From Lachnospiraceae bacterium (lineage in GTDB: Bacteria > Bacillota > Clostridia > Lachnospirales > Lachnospiraceae), in assembly GCA_017470985.1 (NCBI GenBank), contig JAFUXA010000010.1, forward strand, positions 62,001 to 126,000: DNA of 64,000 nucleotides. The letters are read 5' to 3'. The notes beneath the pieces are model-generated. The model worked only from the letters and a program-made list of their open reading frames with translations. It was not told the DNA's origin and made no database searches. This document shows, piece by piece, positions 34,566 through 44,669 of this stretch; positions within the stretch are counted from its first letter, which is position 1; each line of letters opens with the position of its first letter. The translations under genes were made by a program, and so were the position numbers.

Positions 34566-36086
34566 ATGATTAATCAGGTCTATGTAAATAAAGCATTGGA
34601 ATTGTTGAAGAAACCTATAGAGACAAGAGTAGAGGTAACACAGACTGTAGAAATAGAACAGATTGATGGCAAGGTGGAAATCAAGCCGGCTGCTGACTAC
34701 AGAAGTCTCAATTTGAAAAAGGGCAATAAAGTATGTCTGGATTTTGGTAATCATCAAGTGGGTTATATAAATATGAAGTTGGGCTATAAGGGAAGTCATC
34801 CTGATGCACCTGTATTATTGAAACTTCATTTTGCAGAAAATCCAATTGAATTGTTTGAAGATCCAGAGGAGTATCACGGATGGGTATGTTCATCATGGAT
34901 TGAGTATGAACAGATACATGTGGATGTGGTGCCATCAGAGTTGAAGCTTCCTCGCAGATATGCTTTCCGCTATTTACAGATTGAGGTTATAGATATCAGT
35001 TCTAAATTTGATTTGTGTATAGAGGATGTTATCTGTACTGCTGTCTCTGGAGCCGATGACAACAAGCTGATTCCTTTTAACACAGAAAATAAGCAGGACA
35101 AGAGGTTGGATGAGATCGCCTGTCGCACTTTACATAACTGCATGCAGGTTGTCTTTGAGGATGGCCCAAAGAGAGATAGAAGATTATGGATTGGTGATTT
35201 AAGAATTCAAGCTCTGACCAATTATATGACTTATCAGAACAACGATATGGTATTGGCCTGCATATATCTGTTGGCAGGACTTACTCAGGAGGATGGTCGT
35301 GTGGGAGCATGTCTCTTCTTGAATCCTGAGCCTGAAGTGGATGATACACAGATGTATGATTACTCATTATTCTTTGTAAATATTCTCTGGGATTATTATG
35401 AAAATACAGGAGATATAGAAACTCTAAAGGAACTTTGGCCAACTGCCCTAAGACAGATTGAACTGGCTAAAGAGAATCTGAATAGAGATATGATTGTGGA
35501 AGATTCAGAGGAGCTAGGATGGTGCTTTCTGGATTGGAATCTGAATCTTAATAAGCAGGCAGGAGCTCAGGGCGTGCTTCTGTATGCCACATCTGCAGCA
35601 ATCAAGATTTCCCAGGCTCTGGATGACGTTATGAACGAGGAAAGTCTGGCTGCATTCTATTGTGAAATTCGTGATGCTGCCAATGATAAGCTCTGGGACA
35701 AGGAGCTGAAGTGCTATGTAAGTGGCAAGAACAAGCAGGTTTCCATGGCATCACAGGTATGGATGATTCTTGGCGAGGCTATAACTGGTGAGGATGCATA
35801 CAAACTATTGAAGAGAGTGAAGGAAAATCCACAGGCACAAGGTATGGTTACTCCATATATGTATCACAATTATGTGGATGCCTTTATCAAAGCTGGAAGC
35901 ATAGGAGTGGCTCTGGAAGAATTGAGAGAATACTGGGGAGCTATGGCTGATCTTGGAGCAGATACTTTCTGGGAATTGTATAATCCAGCCAATCCTTATG
36001 AATCTCCATATGGTGGCACCATTGTAAACAGTTACTGCCATGCATGGAGCTGTGCACCGGCATACTTCCTACGTAAGTATTCCTAG
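34566..36086 (+). CDS. Short GH78-like glycosidase (alpha-L-rhamnosidase family)
   Basis: 506 residues, well under the usual 700-1000 of GH78, because most N-terminal beta domains are missing. The catalytic barrel is complete: FEDGPKRDRRLWIGDLR (about 197-213) replaces the DCPxRxRxxWxGD motif and GADTFWELY (about 464) aligns with GATTIWE. CHAWSCAPAYFL closes the barrel. No signal peptide, so cytoplasmic. It probably removes rhamnose or a related sugar from short oligosaccharides delivered by the ABC transporter. The start has AGAAGGG 10 bases upstream. It is followed closely by a GH3 gene. Confidence 0.8.
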   Translation: MINQVYVNKALELLKKPIETRVEVTQTVEIEQIDGKVEIKPAADYRSLNLKKGNKVCLDFGNHQVGYINMKLGYKGSHPDAPVLLKLHFAENPIELFEDPEEYHGWVCSSWIEYEQIHVDVVPSELKLPRRYAFRYLQIEVIDISSKFDLCIEDVICTAVSGADDNKLIPFNTENKQDKRLDEIACRTLHNCMQVVFEDGPKRDRRLWIGDLRIQALTNYMTYQNNDMVLACIYLLAGLTQEDGRVGACLFLNPEPEVDDTQMYDYSLFFVNILWDYYENTGDIETLKELWPTALRQIELAKENLNRDMIVEDSEELGWCFLDWNLNLNKQAGAQGVLLYATSAAIKISQALDDVMNEESLAAFYCEIRDAANDKLWDKELKCYVSGKNKQVSMASQVWMILGEAITGEDAYKLLKRVKENPQAQGMVTPYMYHNYVDAFIKAGSIGVALEELREYWGAMADLGADTFWELYNPANPYESPYGGTIVNSYCHAWSCAPAYFLRKYS

Positions 36087-36118
36087 GAATAGATTAAGTG
36101 GAAAGCGAGCATATAACT

Positions 36119-37876
36119 ATGAAGAAAATAAATTTGACAGGAAATCCATTTTATTTAGACCAGGCAGGAATCGACTGGGTATATGACACATTTAACAAGA
36201 TGGATAACGAGAAAAAGTGTGGTCAGTTATTCTGCCCTATGGGTTTGGATGCTAATCCTGAGAACTTAAATCATTTGATAAATGAAATTGGAGTTGGGGC
36301 AATGATGTATCGTCCCGGCCCTGCAGTAAATATTTGGCAGACTCATAAAGCAATACAGGATATGGCAGAGGTTCCTCTACTTTTGGCAGCCAATACTGAA
36401 TCCGGCGGAGAGGGATTGGCATTTGAGGGAACTTCCTTTGGTAAGCCTATGGCTGTAGCTGCTACAGGAGATTATGACAATGCATATAAGATGGCTTATG
36501 CAGCATGTGCAGAGGGTGCCGCTTTGGGATTGAACTGGTCATTTGCACCAATTGTAGATATCAATTATGACTTTCATAATCCTATAACCAACGTCAGAAC
36601 ATTCGGTAATAATCCAAGGGAAGTATATGAATATGCTTCGAGATATTTGGATGCTGCAGATGAGTGTGATGTTGCTGTATCCATAAAACATTTCCCAGGA
36701 GATGGAGTGGATGAGAGAGATCAGCATATAGTAACAAGTATTAATTCTTTAAGCACCAGAGAATGGGATAAATCATATGGTTATGTATATAGGAAGCTTA
36801 TTGAGAAGGGTGCCAAAACAGTAATGGTGGGGCATATAGCTCAACCTGCTTATGTCAAGAAGTTGAACCCTCTGGCTGACAGAAGTGCATGTATGAGACC
36901 TGCAACTCTTTCCAAAGAATTGCTGAAGGGACTTCTGAGAGATAAGTTGAAGTTCAATGGTCTGATTACAACAGATGCAACACCAATGGTAGGATTTACA
37001 TCAGCTATGAGTCGTGCTGAGGCCATTCCAAGAGCTATAGAATCAGGTTGCGACATGATTTTATTTAACAAGGATGTAGATGAGGACTATAAATATATGC
37101 TGGAAGGACTGGCAAATCATAGTCTGTCTCAGGATAGATTGGATGAGGCTGTAATCAGAATTCTGGCAACCAAGGCTTCGTTGAAATTACATGAGAAGAA
37201 GGCTGCTGATACATTGGTTCCAAATGGTGAAATAAGCCGGGTTGTAGGATGTGCAAAGCATAGAATCTGGTCTGATGAAGTGGCTGATAAAGCCATAACT
37301 CTGGTTCGAGATGAGAAGCAATTACTTCCTATTAGCAAAGAGCGATATAAGAGAATATATCTCAATGTAATTCAGAAGGATTTGTCAGCTGATAATGATT
37401 ATGTTCAGATGTGGCGTGAGAAATTAGAAAAGCGTGGATTTGAGGTCACAGTTAGAGATAGAAGTGTATCTATTGGAGTTGCTGATTTTGCAGATATGTC
37501 AAAGCTTACACCTGAAAAGGGTAGATTATTGCATGAGATGTATAGAGGTGTAGAAGAGATGAAGCAGGATTATGACCTGTACTTATATGTGTGCAACATG
37601 GAAAATGCTTCTAATAATACGACTTTGAGATTGAATTGGAATGTATGTTTTGGTTTGGGAGATGATGCTCCATGGTTTGCTTCAGAGATACCGGTGATAA
37701 TGGTTTCTACATCTTATCCATACCATCTCTTCGATGCACCGATGATGGGAACATATATCAATTCATATAGCGGTAATGAGAACTTTGTTGACGCAACAAT
37801 AGATAAAATGATGGGGGTGTCTGAATTCAAAGGAATAAGTCCAATTGACCCTTATTGCGGACAGAAATATATATAG
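36119..37876 (+). CDS. NagZ-like GH3 glycosidase
   Basis: 585 residues from the ATG at 36119. An upstream GTG at 36098 is possible, but it overlaps a weak site. N-terminal GH3 barrel with KHFPGDGVDERDQH (about 190-203), the Asp-x-His dyad pattern characteristic of NagZ-type enzymes, and the nucleophile Asp in GLITTDATPM (about 286). The C-terminal half is a GH3 alpha/beta-sandwich domain (VRDEKQLLPI). Expected role: beta-N-acetylhexosaminidase or an N-acetylglucosamine or glucoside phosphorylase-like enzyme in the cytoplasm; the exact substrate is uncertain. Cotranscribed with the GH78-like gene. Confidence 0.8.
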   Translation: MKKINLTGNPFYLDQAGIDWVYDTFNKMDNEKKCGQLFCPMGLDANPENLNHLINEIGVGAMMYRPGPAVNIWQTHKAIQDMAEVPLLLAANTESGGEGLAFEGTSFGKPMAVAATGDYDNAYKMAYAACAEGAALGLNWSFAPIVDINYDFHNPITNVRTFGNNPREVYEYASRYLDAADECDVAVSIKHFPGDGVDERDQHIVTSINSLSTREWDKSYGYVYRKLIEKGAKTVMVGHIAQPAYVKKLNPLADRSACMRPATLSKELLKGLLRDKLKFNGLITTDATPMVGFTSAMSRAEAIPRAIESGCDMILFNKDVDEDYKYMLEGLANHSLSQDRLDEAVIRILATKASLKLHEKKAADTLVPNGEISRVVGCAKHRIWSDEVADKAITLVRDEKQLLPISKERYKRIYLNVIQKDLSADNDYVQMWREKLEKRGFEVTVRDRSVSIGVADFADMSKLTPEKGRLLHEMYRGVEEMKQDYDLYLYVCNMENASNNTTLRLNWNVCFGLGDDAPWFASEIPVIMVSTSYPYHLFDAPMMGTYINSYSGNENFVDATIDKMMGVSEFKGISPIDPYCGQKYI

Positions 37877-37956
37877 GACAAAGTGGGAATTTATTTGTGA
37901 TGGTTTTGATATAGGCGGGTGTATTTATTGTAGCCGCAGTTCAAGGAGGTATTTTT

Positions 37957-39702
37957 ATGAGAAATATTACCAGAAAAATAGGAACAAGGGTAATGGCGAT
38001 GATCATGATTTTGGCGGTTATTTTTGCCATAACTGTTGGAACGACGACATATTCACAGGCATTGGTAAAAGATAATGGTGAAGCCATATCAGTGAGATAT
38101 GTGCCAATGTTACAGAACACATACGAGATGCAGAAAAGTATTGAGAAGAGTATGAAGTATTTAAATATTATTGCTTTGTATGATGAACCAGGCTTGAGAG
38201 AGGGACTGGAGGCAGCTCTTGAGCTTGAAGTGCAAAATGTGTCTCTATCAGACAAGGTTATAAAAGGTCTTGTTGCACAGACAAATGATAAGGACTTGAG
38301 TGCAAAGTATGATGATTATATCAGTTATGTGAATAAGCTTCTGAAGCTGGTTGGTGAAATTGAAGACAGTGTAAACCAGGGAGATTTCACTACTGCAAAT
38401 ATTAGATTGGCAACTGATTTTCAGACTTTGATTGAGCAGGAAGGTGAACCTACAGAGACTGCATTTATGGCTGCTCTGAATAAAGATTTGAAATTAGCAC
38501 AAGAAGCCTATGCCAATGCTATTACTTACAGTAGACAGATTCTTATGGTTACAATTCTGGCTTTTGTAATTGTACTTATAATTATTGTTATTGTAATTAG
38601 AAATATTGTAAGTAAACCTGCTAAGAAAGCCAGCTCACAATTGAATACTATTATTGAAAATATTAATAATAATCAGGGCGATTTGACTGATCGAATTGAT
38701 GTGAAAAGTTCTGATGAAATCGGTCAGCTTAGTGCGGGTATAAATGATTTCATTGGAAATCTGCAAAGTATTATGAGACAGATATCAGAGGATGCAAGTC
38801 GAATGGATGAAACTGTGGCTTCCATGAATTCAGAGATTGCCACTTCCAGCGACAGTGTGGATAGCATTGCCAGTGTTATGGAAGAATTAACAGCAAGTAT
38901 GGAGGAAGTGTCAGCAAGCATTGATATATTAGAGCACAATTCCAAGGATATCTTGGCATCTATCAATGAAGTTCAGGAACAGACTCAAATCGGTGCAGAT
39001 ACATCTGCTGATATCAAGGCTTTGGCTTTGGGAGTTAGAGAGGCTACTGAGGAGAAGAAGCTTGGTATTGAAAATGTAATGGTTGAGAAGAAGACTGAGC
39101 TTACAGCAGCTATTGAGGCAAGTAAGCAGGTTGAGGAAATCAATAACTTGACAGACGATATTTTAGAGATTGCAAGTCAGACAAATCTATTGGCATTAAA
39201 TGCTTCCATTGAAGCTGCTCGAGCTGGAGAAGCAGGCAAGGGATTTGCAGTTGTTGCTGATGAGATTCGTCAGCTCGCGGAAAACAGTACCAAGACAGCC
39301 AATAATATTCAGGAAATCAGCTCGAAGGTTGTTGGAGCGGTTGAGAATTTGATGAATAATTCCAGCGCTTTGCTTGAGTATCTTCAGGATACTATTATTG
39401 CAGATTATGCAGGATTTGAGGGTGCTACAGATATGTACACCGAGAAGGCAGAGAGAATCGATGCTGTAGTTTTAGCTTTTTCTGAGAATATAACTCATCT
39501 CAATAACATTATGACAGAGAATGTACAAAGCATAGAAAATATAGCTTCTGCTATGTCTGAAAGTACCAAGGGTGTTGTACTGGTTACAGAGAATATTTCT
39601 GATATTGCTGGTTCAATGTCTCAGATCAGGGGTGAGGCTGGAAGCAATCTGGAAATTTCAAACCAGTTAAATGCTGAGGTTGGCAAGTTCAAAAAGATTT
39701 AA
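37957..39702 (+). CDS. Methyl-accepting chemotaxis protein
   Basis: 581 residues. Transmembrane helix 1 at about 10-33, a helical ligand-binding domain of about 150 residues, helix 2 at about 195-215, HAMP region, then a coiled-coil signalling domain with the conserved hairpin tip [37 protein letters not shown] (given in parts: [21 protein letters not shown]). It would sense an extracellular compound and signal to CheA. Its place after the hydrolase genes suggests that a breakdown product is the ligand. AAGGAGG precedes the ATG. The helix 2-HAMP junction reads [19 protein letters not shown]. Confidence 0.93.
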   Translation: MRNITRKIGTRVMAMIMILAVIFAITVGTTTYSQALVKDNGEAISVRYVPMLQNTYEMQKSIEKSMKYLNIIALYDEPGLREGLEAALELEVQNVSLSDKVIKGLVAQTNDKDLSAKYDDYISYVNKLLKLVGEIEDSVNQGDFTTANIRLATDFQTLIEQEGEPTETAFMAALNKDLKLAQEAYANAITYSRQILMVTILAFVIVLIIIVIVIRNIVSKPAKKASSQLNTIIENINNNQGDLTDRIDVKSSDEIGQLSAGINDFIGNLQSIMRQISEDASRMDETVASMNSEIATSSDSVDSIASVMEELTASMEEVSASIDILEHNSKDILASINEVQEQTQIGADTSADIKALALGVREATEEKKLGIENVMVEKKTELTAAIEASKQVEEINNLTDDILEIASQTNLLALNASIEAARAGEAGKGFAVVADEIRQLAENSTKTANNIQEISSKVVGAVENLMNNSSALLEYLQDTIIADYAGFEGATDMYTEKAERIDAVVLAFSENITHLNNIMTENVQSIENIASAMSESTKGVVLVTENISDIAGSMSQIRGEAGSNLEISNQLNAEVGKFKKI

Positions 39703-39782
39703 GGACAGCCAAGAGATAAAAATGGATTGTGGTTTGCAAGAATATACTGCAATTAAAATAAAATGAAGAGAGAAAGAGCAAA

Positions 39783-40433
39783 ATGAGTGAAAATAATATT
39801 AAAGCAGTAATATTTGATTTGGATGGTGTCATTGTCTTTACAGATAAGTTTCATTATCAGGCGTGGAAACAAATGGCTGATGAAATCGGAATATATTTTG
39901 ATGAGGAAATCAATAATCGCCTCAGGGGGGTAGGTCGTATGGAATCTCTTGAGATTATTCTGGAGAAATATGATGGGGAACCTCTCACAGATGAGTGTAA
40001 GAAGATTTTGGCAGCCAAGAAAAATGATATCTACAGAGGATTGCTATATGGCATGGGACCTGAGGATGTGACAGAAGAAGTGCGTGATACTCTTGCTGAA
40101 CTTCGAAATAGAGGATATAAGTTGTCCATAGGATCATCAAGTAAAAATGCCAAACTGATTTTGCGTCAGGTTAGACTTATGGATGCTTTTGATACTATAT
40201 CAGATGGAACCAATATATCCAACTCCAAGCCTGATCCGGAAGTCTTTGTCAAGGCGGCCGAATATTTGGGCATGGATTGTCATGACTGCCTCGTTGTGGA
40301 AGATGCATGGGCCGGTATTGATGCGGCAAAGGCAGGGCATATGCTTGCTGCCGGAATTGGAGATGCAAAGGATTATAGTGAGACAGATTATCCATTGAAG
40401 AGATTTAGTGACTTGCTAAATATTTGTAAATAG
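39783..40433 (+). CDS. pgmB: Beta-phosphoglucomutase
   Basis: 216 residues, a HAD-superfamily enzyme. The catalytic DLDGVI motif lies near residue 12 and the cap sequence NNRLRGVGRMESLEIIL is specific for beta-PGM, as is GSSSKN and the later KPDPEVF. It interconverts beta-glucose 1-phosphate and glucose 6-phosphate, which implies a phosphorylase for a beta-linked or maltose-type disaccharide. The gene is preceded by the MCP and followed 9 bp later by the convergent TetR gene. Confidence 0.92.
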   Translation: MSENNIKAVIFDLDGVIVFTDKFHYQAWKQMADEIGIYFDEEINNRLRGVGRMESLEIILEKYDGEPLTDECKKILAAKKNDIYRGLLYGMGPEDVTEEVRDTLAELRNRGYKLSIGSSSKNAKLILRQVRLMDAFDTISDGTNISNSKPDPEVFVKAAEYLGMDCHDCLVVEDAWAGIDAAKAGHMLAAGIGDAKDYSETDYPLKRFSDLLNICK

Positions 40434-40442
40434 GAGCTGCAC

Positions 40443-41045
40443 CTATTCTTTTGGCAATTGGTTGTATAGATAGTTTCTTATATCTGTACGATCAGACCAA
40501 TTCATTAATTTCAGGAAAACGTTCAACATAACATCATTATAATAAGATGGGTCTCCCGGTATTACGGGGGACTCATTTTGTATTGAAGTAAGTTGAAATT
40601 CTGTTAAGGCCTGAGCATAGACACATGCTTCCGTCATGCGATATTTGGACTTAGATTCCTTTAGATATATGCTTTTGGCATCCTGAGCAATTACAGATCT
40701 GATATTTACTTTCTCTGTATTGATTTTCATAAGTGAAGTCAATAATTCTTCTTGCTTAGACAGGTGAGCACTTACGATTTTAGTATATTGGGATTCTTTA
40801 CTGATAAGCATTTCATTCATAATTTCCTGCTTTGTCTCTAAGAATACATCCATCATTTGTTCGGCGATGGCTTCCTTATCTGTGAAATGCTGATAGAAGG
40901 CAGCTCTGGAGATAGGAGTCTCGTCCAGTATGTCTTGTATAGTTATAGATTCATAGGTTTTTGTTTTTAACAATTTGCAAAAGGCAGAAACTATAGCTTT
41001 GTCTGTTCTTATATAATGGCTGGTTCTTGTGATATTATCCTTCAT
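40443..41045 (-). CDS. TetR-family transcriptional regulator
   Basis: 200 residues with a clear N-terminal HTH (VSAFCKLLKTKTYESITIQDILDETPISRAAFYQHFTDKEAIAEQ, given in parts) and an unassigned ligand-binding domain. It is divergent from the GH3 gene at 41199 across 153 bp. A small inverted repeat AAGTA...TACTT (41076-41096) within it may be its operator. Probably controls the GH3 gene or itself. Confidence 0.88.
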   Translation of the reverse strand: MKDNITRTSHYIRTDKAIVSAFCKLLKTKTYESITIQDILDETPISRAAFYQHFTDKEAIAEQMMDVFLETKQEIMNEMLISKESQYTKIVSAHLSKQEELLTSLMKINTEKVNIRSVIAQDAKSIYLKESKSKYRMTEACVYAQALTEFQLTSIQNESPVIPGDPSYYNDVMLNVFLKLMNWSDRTDIRNYLYNQLPKE

Positions 41046-41075
41046 TTTCTAACAACTCCTTTTATATATATACAT

Positions 41076-41096
41076 AAGTATACGCTTTGTTTACTT
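41076..41096. promoter_or_regulatory. Possible TetR operator
   Basis: AAGTA (41076-41080) and TACTT (41092-41096) are inverted arms 11 bp apart in the TetR-GH3 divergent region. The match is short and could be chance in AT-rich sequence. Confidence 0.3.
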
Positions 41097-41198
41097 AATA
41101 AATCAATTATTTAAAATGAATATACCAAGTGGATTATCAGGATGATAGAATAAAAGCAAATATAAGAGATAATATAGAAATATTGGAGGGTTAAAGAA

Positions 41199-43880
41199 AT
41201 GATGTTAGATGTAGCATTGGGAATGATAACAGGAAGAGTTGGAAAACATCCTTATCCTAATCATTTACAGGACAGTCGCAAGATTGCTGCTGATGGAATT
41301 GTATTATTGAAAAATGAGGGAGAAGTTCTTCCATTAAAGAGTAAGAGAGTGGCGTTATTTGGTGCTGGAGCTACACAGACCAGTGTATGTGGTACCGGCT
41401 CAGGTTATGTTATGTCTCCTTATGTGATAAATATATATCAGGGTCTGATAAATGCCGGTATAGAAATCACTTCAAAGTCATGGATTGACAGATATGACAA
41501 ATTGTATGCATCTACAAATAAGAAGGACAAGACCTTGTCCAAGATAGATAGAATGTGGTCAGGTGTATCTATTCAGGTGGATGACATTGAAGTGACTGAT
41601 GAGGATATCTCTGAAGCTTCCTCTGCTGATGTGGCAGTATATGTTGTCAGAAGAAATGCAGGTGAAGGCGGCGACAGACGAGCGGTGAAGGGCGACTATT
41701 ATCTGTCGGATATGGAACTGGCCAATATTAACAAAGTGGCCGGAGCTTTTAAGAATACCATAATAGTATTCAATTCCTGTGTTATGGATGCTTCTTTCAT
41801 AAATGAGATAGAAGGAATAAGTGGTGCAATTCTACTGGGACAGGCTGGACTTGAGGCAGGTAATGCTTTGGCAGACATTATGACAGGCAAGATTTGCCCT
41901 TCAGGACATTTGACAGATACCTGGGCTAAGAAGTACGAGGATAATCCGGCTTCTGCCACATTTAGCGCCAATGATGATGATGTATTGCAGGAGGATTATG
42001 TGGAGGATATCTATGTGGGATACAGATATTTCGACACATTTGATATTGAACCTCTCTTTCCTTTCGGATATGGATTGTCATACAGCAAGTGTGATATGAA
42101 ATTGCAAAATATTGTGGCTGATTTTGAAAATGTATCTATTGATATTGAGGTGTCAAATGTGGGAAGTGTTGCAGCCAGATTTGTCCCTCAGATATATGTG
42201 ACTGCTCCTGTTGGAAAATTGAATAAGCCTTATCAGGAGTTGAAGGGATATGCCAAGACTGGTTTGATTCAGCCGGGAGAAAGAGAAATTGTAAATATTA
42301 TAATTCCTACAGAATCATTAACTTCTTATGATATGTCTCAAGCTGCATTTATTATGGAAGAAGGAATGTATCTCATCAGACTTGGAGAAGATTCCAGACA
42401 TACTGCTGTTGTGGCTGCAATTAGCTTAGATGGAGAGGCGAAGATCAGACAGGTGTCAAATGAGTTGACAGCAGATCACGAGATGGAGGTTTTGGTAACA
42501 CCGGAGGCTTGTGAGAAGAGAGTCTTATGGGAGAGCAAACAGGCTCAGACAGAGATTGAGGCAGGCAGAATCCAAGTTGTTCAGTTGAAAGCATCAGTTT
42601 GTATGACTATTGATGGTGCAGCAATGCCTGTACCTAAGAGAGTCTCAGGTGCAGGAAATCCGAATTCTACATTTATAGATGTGGTAGAGGGCAGAGTGGC
42701 TATGAAGGATTTCGTTGATTCCTTAGATGAGGAAGTATTATACAGACTTGTAGCAGGTAGCGCTGATGAGACCAAACATACTACACCGAAGAGAACAGAC
42801 AGGAAGTATAAGCCTGTGGGAGGACCTACTTCATCAGGATCTACAACTTCACTATATGCTGATTCCCTAGGAATTCCTAATTGGAAAGTAACTGATGGAC
42901 CTGCAGGCTGCCATCTGCCATTTATGGGAGTGACTGGCTGGCCTGTTGGACTTGTGGTTGCATCTACATGGGACAATGAGATGTCGAAGCTTCAAGGTCT
43001 GGGAATCGGCAAGGAACTAGAGCATTATAATCACAGTATTATTCTTGGGCCTGGAATGAATATTCACAGGGATCCTCTTGGAGGAAGAGCATTTGAATAT
43101 TATTCTGAAGATCCGATTATTTCAGGTAAGATGGCAGCTGCAATGACTATAGGTGTTCAGTCTACACCAGGGGCTGGTGTATCTATAAAACATTTTGCAT
43201 GTAACAATCAGGAGGAAGACAGAAGTCTTGAAAATAATACTGTTACAGAGAGAGCTCTCAGAGAAATATATCTGAAGGGATTTGAAATATGTGTAAGAGA
43301 AGCAAACCCTAAGACAGTTATGACAAGTTATAACCTGATAAATGGCACACATACATCTTCAAGCGTTGACTTGATTACTCATATCCTAAGAGGTGAGTGG
43401 GGCTTCGGTGGCCTGGTAATGACTGACTGGGGTTCAAAGAGCGAGAAGCCATATGATCTGGCTGCGGGAAATGATTTGATAATGGGAGGATATAGAAGTG
43501 ATTTCCTCAAGGCAGCAGTTCATGGAACACCTGCTGAGTTTGGCGAGGATGGATATGTGCGATCTCAGGTATTCAAGGTATATGGAGGATTCTTCAAGAA
43601 TACTGTAGAATTCTGGAATTCATTTAAGCCGGATGCTAATGGAAGCGATACTATTGAAACTACTGTGAATTCGGGAGTGGAATTAAATGAGAAAGTAGCT
43701 GAGATGGTTGAGAAAAACATTGCTACAGTGAAGGAGAATCCAGATGGTAGCAAGACAGTGACTTATCGCGGATATGATAGAGGTTCTTATCTGGACATTG
43801 AGGATGTGAAGACCTGTGCAACCCGCACGTTGGAGCAGATAGCAGATTCAGTATCCATGCGAAAATTTATGCAGTCTTAA
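41199..43880 (+). CDS. GH3 beta-glucosidase with permuted domain order
   Basis: 893 residues, no signal peptide. Unlike most GH3 enzymes, the alpha/beta-sandwich C-domain motif VLLKNEGEVLPLKSKRVALFG comes first (about 36-57), followed by a fibronectin-like domain (about 290-400). The TIM barrel then comes last: NIHRDPLGGRAFEYYSEDP, SIKHFACNNQEEDR and the nucleophile motif VMTDWGS (Asp near 744). This order is known from rumen Butyrivibrio and Ruminococcus beta-glucosidases. It should release glucose, or possibly xylose or galactose, from oligosaccharides. GGAGGG precedes the ATG pair; the first is taken as start. Divergent from the TetR gene. Confidence 0.88.
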   Translation: MMLDVALGMITGRVGKHPYPNHLQDSRKIAADGIVLLKNEGEVLPLKSKRVALFGAGATQTSVCGTGSGYVMSPYVINIYQGLINAGIEITSKSWIDRYDKLYASTNKKDKTLSKIDRMWSGVSIQVDDIEVTDEDISEASSADVAVYVVRRNAGEGGDRRAVKGDYYLSDMELANINKVAGAFKNTIIVFNSCVMDASFINEIEGISGAILLGQAGLEAGNALADIMTGKICPSGHLTDTWAKKYEDNPASATFSANDDDVLQEDYVEDIYVGYRYFDTFDIEPLFPFGYGLSYSKCDMKLQNIVADFENVSIDIEVSNVGSVAARFVPQIYVTAPVGKLNKPYQELKGYAKTGLIQPGEREIVNIIIPTESLTSYDMSQAAFIMEEGMYLIRLGEDSRHTAVVAAISLDGEAKIRQVSNELTADHEMEVLVTPEACEKRVLWESKQAQTEIEAGRIQVVQLKASVCMTIDGAAMPVPKRVSGAGNPNSTFIDVVEGRVAMKDFVDSLDEEVLYRLVAGSADETKHTTPKRTDRKYKPVGGPTSSGSTTSLYADSLGIPNWKVTDGPAGCHLPFMGVTGWPVGLVVASTWDNEMSKLQGLGIGKELEHYNHSIILGPGMNIHRDPLGGRAFEYYSEDPIISGKMAAAMTIGVQSTPGAGVSIKHFACNNQEEDRSLENNTVTERALREIYLKGFEICVREANPKTVMTSYNLINGTHTSSSVDLITHILRGEWGFGGLVMTDWGSKSEKPYDLAAGNDLIMGGYRSDFLKAAVHGTPAEFGEDGYVRSQVFKVYGGFFKNTVEFWNSFKPDANGSDTIETTVNSGVELNEKVAEMVEKNIATVKENPDGSKTVTYRGYDRGSYLDIEDVKTCATRTLEQIADSVSMRKFMQS

Positions 43881-43916
43881 TTTTTAGTTACATTTGCAGA
43901 TTATTGTAGAAATTGG

Positions 43917-43946
43917 TTGATTATAAGTGCCCATAATTGTTATAAT
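43917..43946 (+). promoter_or_regulatory. Sigma-A promoter of the CheC-like gene
   Basis: TTGATT (43917-43922), an 18-bp spacer and a perfect TATAAT (43941-43946), 38 bp before the start codon. Good spacing and -10 box. Confidence 0.65.
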
Positions 43947-43984
43947 CAGATTATAACTTATGAGAAAATCGGGGAGGAATCTGT

Positions 43985-44590
43985 ATGGGTGAATTAACTC
44001 AAGAGCAATATGATGAATTAGGTGAGATTGCAAATATCAGCATGGGAAATGCTGCTACAACTCTTAGTATGATGGTTAATCAGAGAGTTGATATTACAAC
44101 ACCAAGAGTTGAAATCATTGGTCGTAGTGAAGCTTTGGATGATTACGAGAAGACTTGTATATTTGTTCAGGTTCATTATGTCAAAGGACTTGATGGTAAC
44201 AATGTATTCATTCTCAAGGATGAGGATGTATTATGTATGACAGACCTTATGATGGGTGGCGATGGAACCAACAGATCTGGCGAGGTTACAGAATTGCATT
44301 TATCAGCAATCTCAGAGGCCATGAATCAGATGATGGGAACTGCAGCTACTTCAATGGCTACAATGCTTGAGACCATGGTGGATATATCTACACCTGAGTT
44401 GGTAGCAATTGATGTTGAATCTGTTAAGAATTTCGAGAAGATGTTTGAATCTGAGTTGGATAAATTCGTCAAGATTCAGTTTAAAATGAAAATTGGCGAG
44501 GACCTGGTAGACTCATTTATGGTTCAATTATTCCCAATCAGATTCGCTTATGAAATGTGTGAGAAATTCAAGCAGAACAAGAAAGATTGA
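43985..44590 (+). CDS. CheC/FliY-type chemotaxis phosphatase-like protein
   Basis: 201 residues made of two CheC-like repeats. Each contains the phosphatase signature E-x2-N-x3-G: GEIANISMGNAATTLS (about 10-26) and SEAMNQMMGTAATSMATML (about 100-118). Both acidic and Asn residues are present, so both sites may be active. Such proteins dephosphorylate CheY-P and tune chemotaxis or flagellar switching. GGGGAGG precedes the start. There are no flagellar genes nearby. The neighbours are a DUF2974 gene and a PilZ gene. Confidence 0.85.
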   Translation: MGELTQEQYDELGEIANISMGNAATTLSMMVNQRVDITTPRVEIIGRSEALDDYEKTCIFVQVHYVKGLDGNNVFILKDEDVLCMTDLMMGGDGTNRSGEVTELHLSAISEAMNQMMGTAATSMATMLETMVDISTPELVAIDVESVKNFEKMFESELDKFVKIQFKMKIGEDLVDSFMVQLFPIRFAYEMCEKFKQNKKD

Positions 44591-44610
44591 TAGTATAATG
44601 AGTTCAAATA

Positions 44611-44638
44611 AAACCCTGGCATATGAGTCAGGGTTTTT
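44611..44638 (+). terminator. Intrinsic terminator after the CheC-like gene
   Basis: AAACCCTG (44611-44618) pairs with CAGGGTTT (44629-44636), followed by T residues. Confidence 0.85.
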
Positions 44639-44669
44639 GAATATTATATGATTGCGTGGGAATTGAGAC

